Assembly (NCBI RefSeq): GCF_038396675.1
Contig: NC_088929.1
Location: 39,167,501 to 39,231,500, forward strand
DNA length: 64,000 bases
Direction: 5' to 3'
Source: Hydra vulgaris
Taxonomy: Eukaryota; Cnidaria; Hydrozoa; Anthoathecata; Hydridae
The notes beneath the pieces were generated by a model, which had not been told where the DNA came from, ran no database searches, and worked only from the letters and a program-made list of their open reading frames with translations. Below are positions 62,601 to 64,000 of the stretch, piece by piece; positions within the stretch are counted from its first letter, which is position 1; each line of letters starts with the position of its first letter. The translations under genes were made by a program, and so were the position numbers.

Positions 62601-64000
62601 ATTATTTAAAACAAGTTCAGGACAGCATTCTGGAAGAGCAAATGTCATTTTATAATAACATTTTTAGCTGGCCAATTGCAAATGTTGAAGATAATCCAGA
62701 TGAGAATGATGGATAATATGAGTATGCACCTTGAAGATATTAAAACATGACAAATAAATACATCTAAAATGTTAATAAGGTTACTTTTAAGTGTAATTTT
62801 TAATAGTCAGCAATAACAAATATGATTACTACAATTGTTTTGGTTTAATTTTATACCTCTAACCCTATTTCATGCTAAAACAACATAAGTTAAGAACAGT
62901 TTTTCAGGTTTTTTTACATTATATTTATTAATAAACGGTGAAGATTATTTGCTATTTAATTTTTTTACCATTCAAATACTAAATTAAGCATAAAAAAGTT
63001 CTTTAAAACTCATTTGTGAAACAGTTTTTATTGATTCTTGAAATATTCAAATTGAGTGACTTATGAGGTTTTTGAAATGACCCCTTCAAATATAACTAAA
63101 TTTAAAAGTTATTGTTATATATACAAATTATTATATGATGGTTATATAAAGTGTAATATTCTATTAACAGATTTTTTACATTTTGTTGTAGCAATTAGAC
63201 TTTGTCAATCCATTTCAATTGTATTTTAACCCTGATCTAATATTCCGAAATTTTCAAGTAAGTTTTGATGATTTTTTAGATTCCTTTTGTTATTGATACT
63301 TTATTTATGCTTTTATTTATTATTTTTTTTTTTTAGTTATGGAGATTGGTTACTACATTTCTTTTCTTCGGAACTTTTGGTTTTAATTTTCTATTTAACA
63401 TGATATTTACGTATCTTTCCTTTGACAGTTTTTTTTGTAATAATTAATAACTTAACAGTTTTTTTGAAACAATCAACTTATTATATTACATTACACATTA
63501 AATAATGTATCACATCAAATTTGAACTGCATAATATGTTTCCTTAAATATTAACACAGATATAGATATTGCAGAATGCTGGAAGAGGGTTCATTTCGCGG
63601 AAGAACAGCAGATTTTTTGTTGATGTTTTTATTTGGCGGCTTTTTTATGTCTGTATCTTTTCAAAGTTTTTGTTATAAAAAAGTTGTTATAACAGAAAAA
63701 GTTTTTTTTTGTAACTCCTAATGAACAGTTCGAACTTAAATCAAGGAAAGAAATTTAATAAAATTTTCAACCTTTTTGATTATGTACACTTCACTACCTT
63801 CTTTCAATCTATGTACATTAGTTATGACTATTGGCTGTGGTTTAGAAACATTGACAAGTTGTAAAAATCATACTAATGTATATAGTTGCTCAAAAAGTGC
63901 TTTTCTTTATAATCTAATAATTAATCTTATTAGATTATTAGGGGAGGGAAATTTATTTTAGATTATATTTTTGTTCCAATTTTTATAAAGCTTAGCATAT
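56636..64000 (+). CDS. DERL2: Derlin (DERL2/3-type), 5' part; continues beyond the window
   Basis: Visible exons: 56636-56728, 63192-63257, 63337-63410, 63559-63652, all with GT/AG borders in frame (about 109 aa of a usual 235-240). Exon 1 starts [20 protein letters not shown], matching the DERL2/3 N-terminus and not Derlin-1. Exon 2 encodes [22 protein letters not shown]-like sequence, exon 3 [20 protein letters not shown] containing the conserved WR, exon 4 [19 protein letters not shown] followed by a GG motif of the rhomboid core. Derlins are ER membrane rhomboid pseudoproteases that move misfolded proteins to the p97-dependent ERAD pathway. Intron 1 is 6463 bp and repeat-laden; the others are 79-148 bp. 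The remaining exons lie past 64000. DERL2 versus DERL3 cannot be separated here. Confidence 0.93.
56791..56890. repeat. Two-copy tandem repeat in Derlin intron 1
   Basis: TTAGATTTATAAAAGTAGAG then CTAAACTGTTCTCACTCACAATAAA is repeated with two changes. Confidence 0.88.
57089..57208. repeat. Four-copy tandem repeat, about 30-bp unit
   Basis: AAAAAAAATCAAAATTAAAT TAACTTATA units, in Derlin intron 1. Confidence 0.92.
57209..58065. other. Intronic, no recognised feature
   Basis: AT-rich part of Derlin intron 1 without a supported gene or element. Confidence 0.3.
58066..58115. repeat. Hairpin, 24-bp arms
   Basis: CTCGGCAAGGCTCTCACCCA CACT pairs with 58092-58115 with one mismatch and a GG loop; notably GC-richer than its surroundings. 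Confidence 0.95.
58985..59240. repeat. Diverged tandem duplication, about 150-bp unit
   Basis: TTTTTGTAACTTACTAAATT ... ACTTACGAATTAAGTAAATTCTTATT occurs twice with moderate divergence. Confidence 0.8.
59895..60121. repeat. Minisatellite, about 58-bp unit, four copies
   Basis: AATTTTTAAGGTATATTTCA then AAATTTTGAGGTTATAGTTAAATTTC repeats head to tail. Confidence 0.92.
60550..60605. repeat. Nested hairpin
   Basis: GGTAAACAGATTTTA pairs with TAAAATCTGTTTACC at 60591-60605; inside, CTGTTTACC pairs with GGTAAACAG. Confidence 0.85.
61814..61882. repeat. Hairpin, 32-bp arms, inside the LINE endonuclease region
   Basis: GATTCTAGTCAGTGCTCAGA TTCTCCACATTC (61814-61845) pairs with 61851-61882, 30 of 32 positions. 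The homologous stretch at 47790-47840 has only the left arm, followed by CACCCTTCGGT. Confidence 0.95.
62116..63191. other. End of Derlin intron 1; one unassigned frame
   Basis: The frame 62431-62655 ([20 protein letters not shown] start, 74 aa) has ordinary composition but matches nothing I recognise and lacks splice context. The rest is AT-rich. Confidence 0.3.

Noticed and set aside
62431-62655. 74-codon frame in Derlin intron 1 as a host gene
   Set aside because: No recognised domain, no splice context; probably a repeat fragment.

Overview
Organism and overall character. This is an AT-rich animal nuclear window dominated by transposable elements, long (TA)n arrays and short snap-back palindromes. 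I infer a hydrozoan, most likely Hydra. The clearest pointer is an exact 46-nt match (2780-2825) to what I remember as the Hydra spliced leader SL-A; the CR1/Jockey-type LINEs, Kolobok and hAT-like transposases, and an ShK/Kazal secreted protein fit that. Nothing suggests bacterial operons, CRISPR or rRNA.

Host genes. Three genes can be reconstructed with splice sites. (1) On +, 23130-25230: a secreted modular protein (signal peptide, ShK, ShK, follistatin/Kazal, ShK, a short Cys-rich SPYGCC module, ShK), eight exons, all introns phase 1. (2) On -, 53662-46505: mitochondrial ATP synthase subunit delta (ATP5F1D), three exons encoding 168 aa, with a 6.5-kb first intron filled by a rearranged LINE. 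(3) On +, from 56636 past the right edge: Derlin (DERL2/3 type), four exons visible, with a 6.5-kb first intron holding a LINE endonuclease fragment and minisatellites. Genes 2 and 3 are divergent, about 3 kb apart, separated by a decayed LTR-retroelement pol and a SINE.

Layout. 1-860: LINE 3' end with poly(A). 2110-2735: TA/CA arrays. 2780-10625: an apparently full-length LINE that starts with the spliced leader and is interrupted at 5638-9334 by a hAT-like transposon with 156-bp inverted repeats and an 8-bp target duplication. 10626-11535: TA arrays around a short mobile core. 11600-16710: fold-back elements, LINE remnants and a near-intact RT ORF (13690-15228). 16711-23129: decayed repeats, a Kolobok end and a 618-bp fold-back element. 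25231-29800: mostly unassigned, with MITEs and a second TA-flanked core. 29800-32800: LINEs on both strands. 33153-36170: a DNA transposon with terminal repeats and a broken transposase; 36330-37160: a second dead transposase. 38677-45660: fold-back half, SINE, LINE RT, purine-rich fold-back, a complete Kolobok insertion (42332-44308) and a second Kolobok fragment. 46505-64000: the two divergent housekeeping genes and the repeats inside them.

Most notable. A LINE copy carrying a spliced leader at its 5' end implies that a trans-spliced retrotransposon RNA was reverse-transcribed. At least 16 near-perfect short palindromes are scattered through the window; at one (61814-61882) a second copy of the same LINE supplies the unpalindromed arrangement, which points to local template switching. 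Conserved core modules bounded by TA arrays and inverted arms recur.
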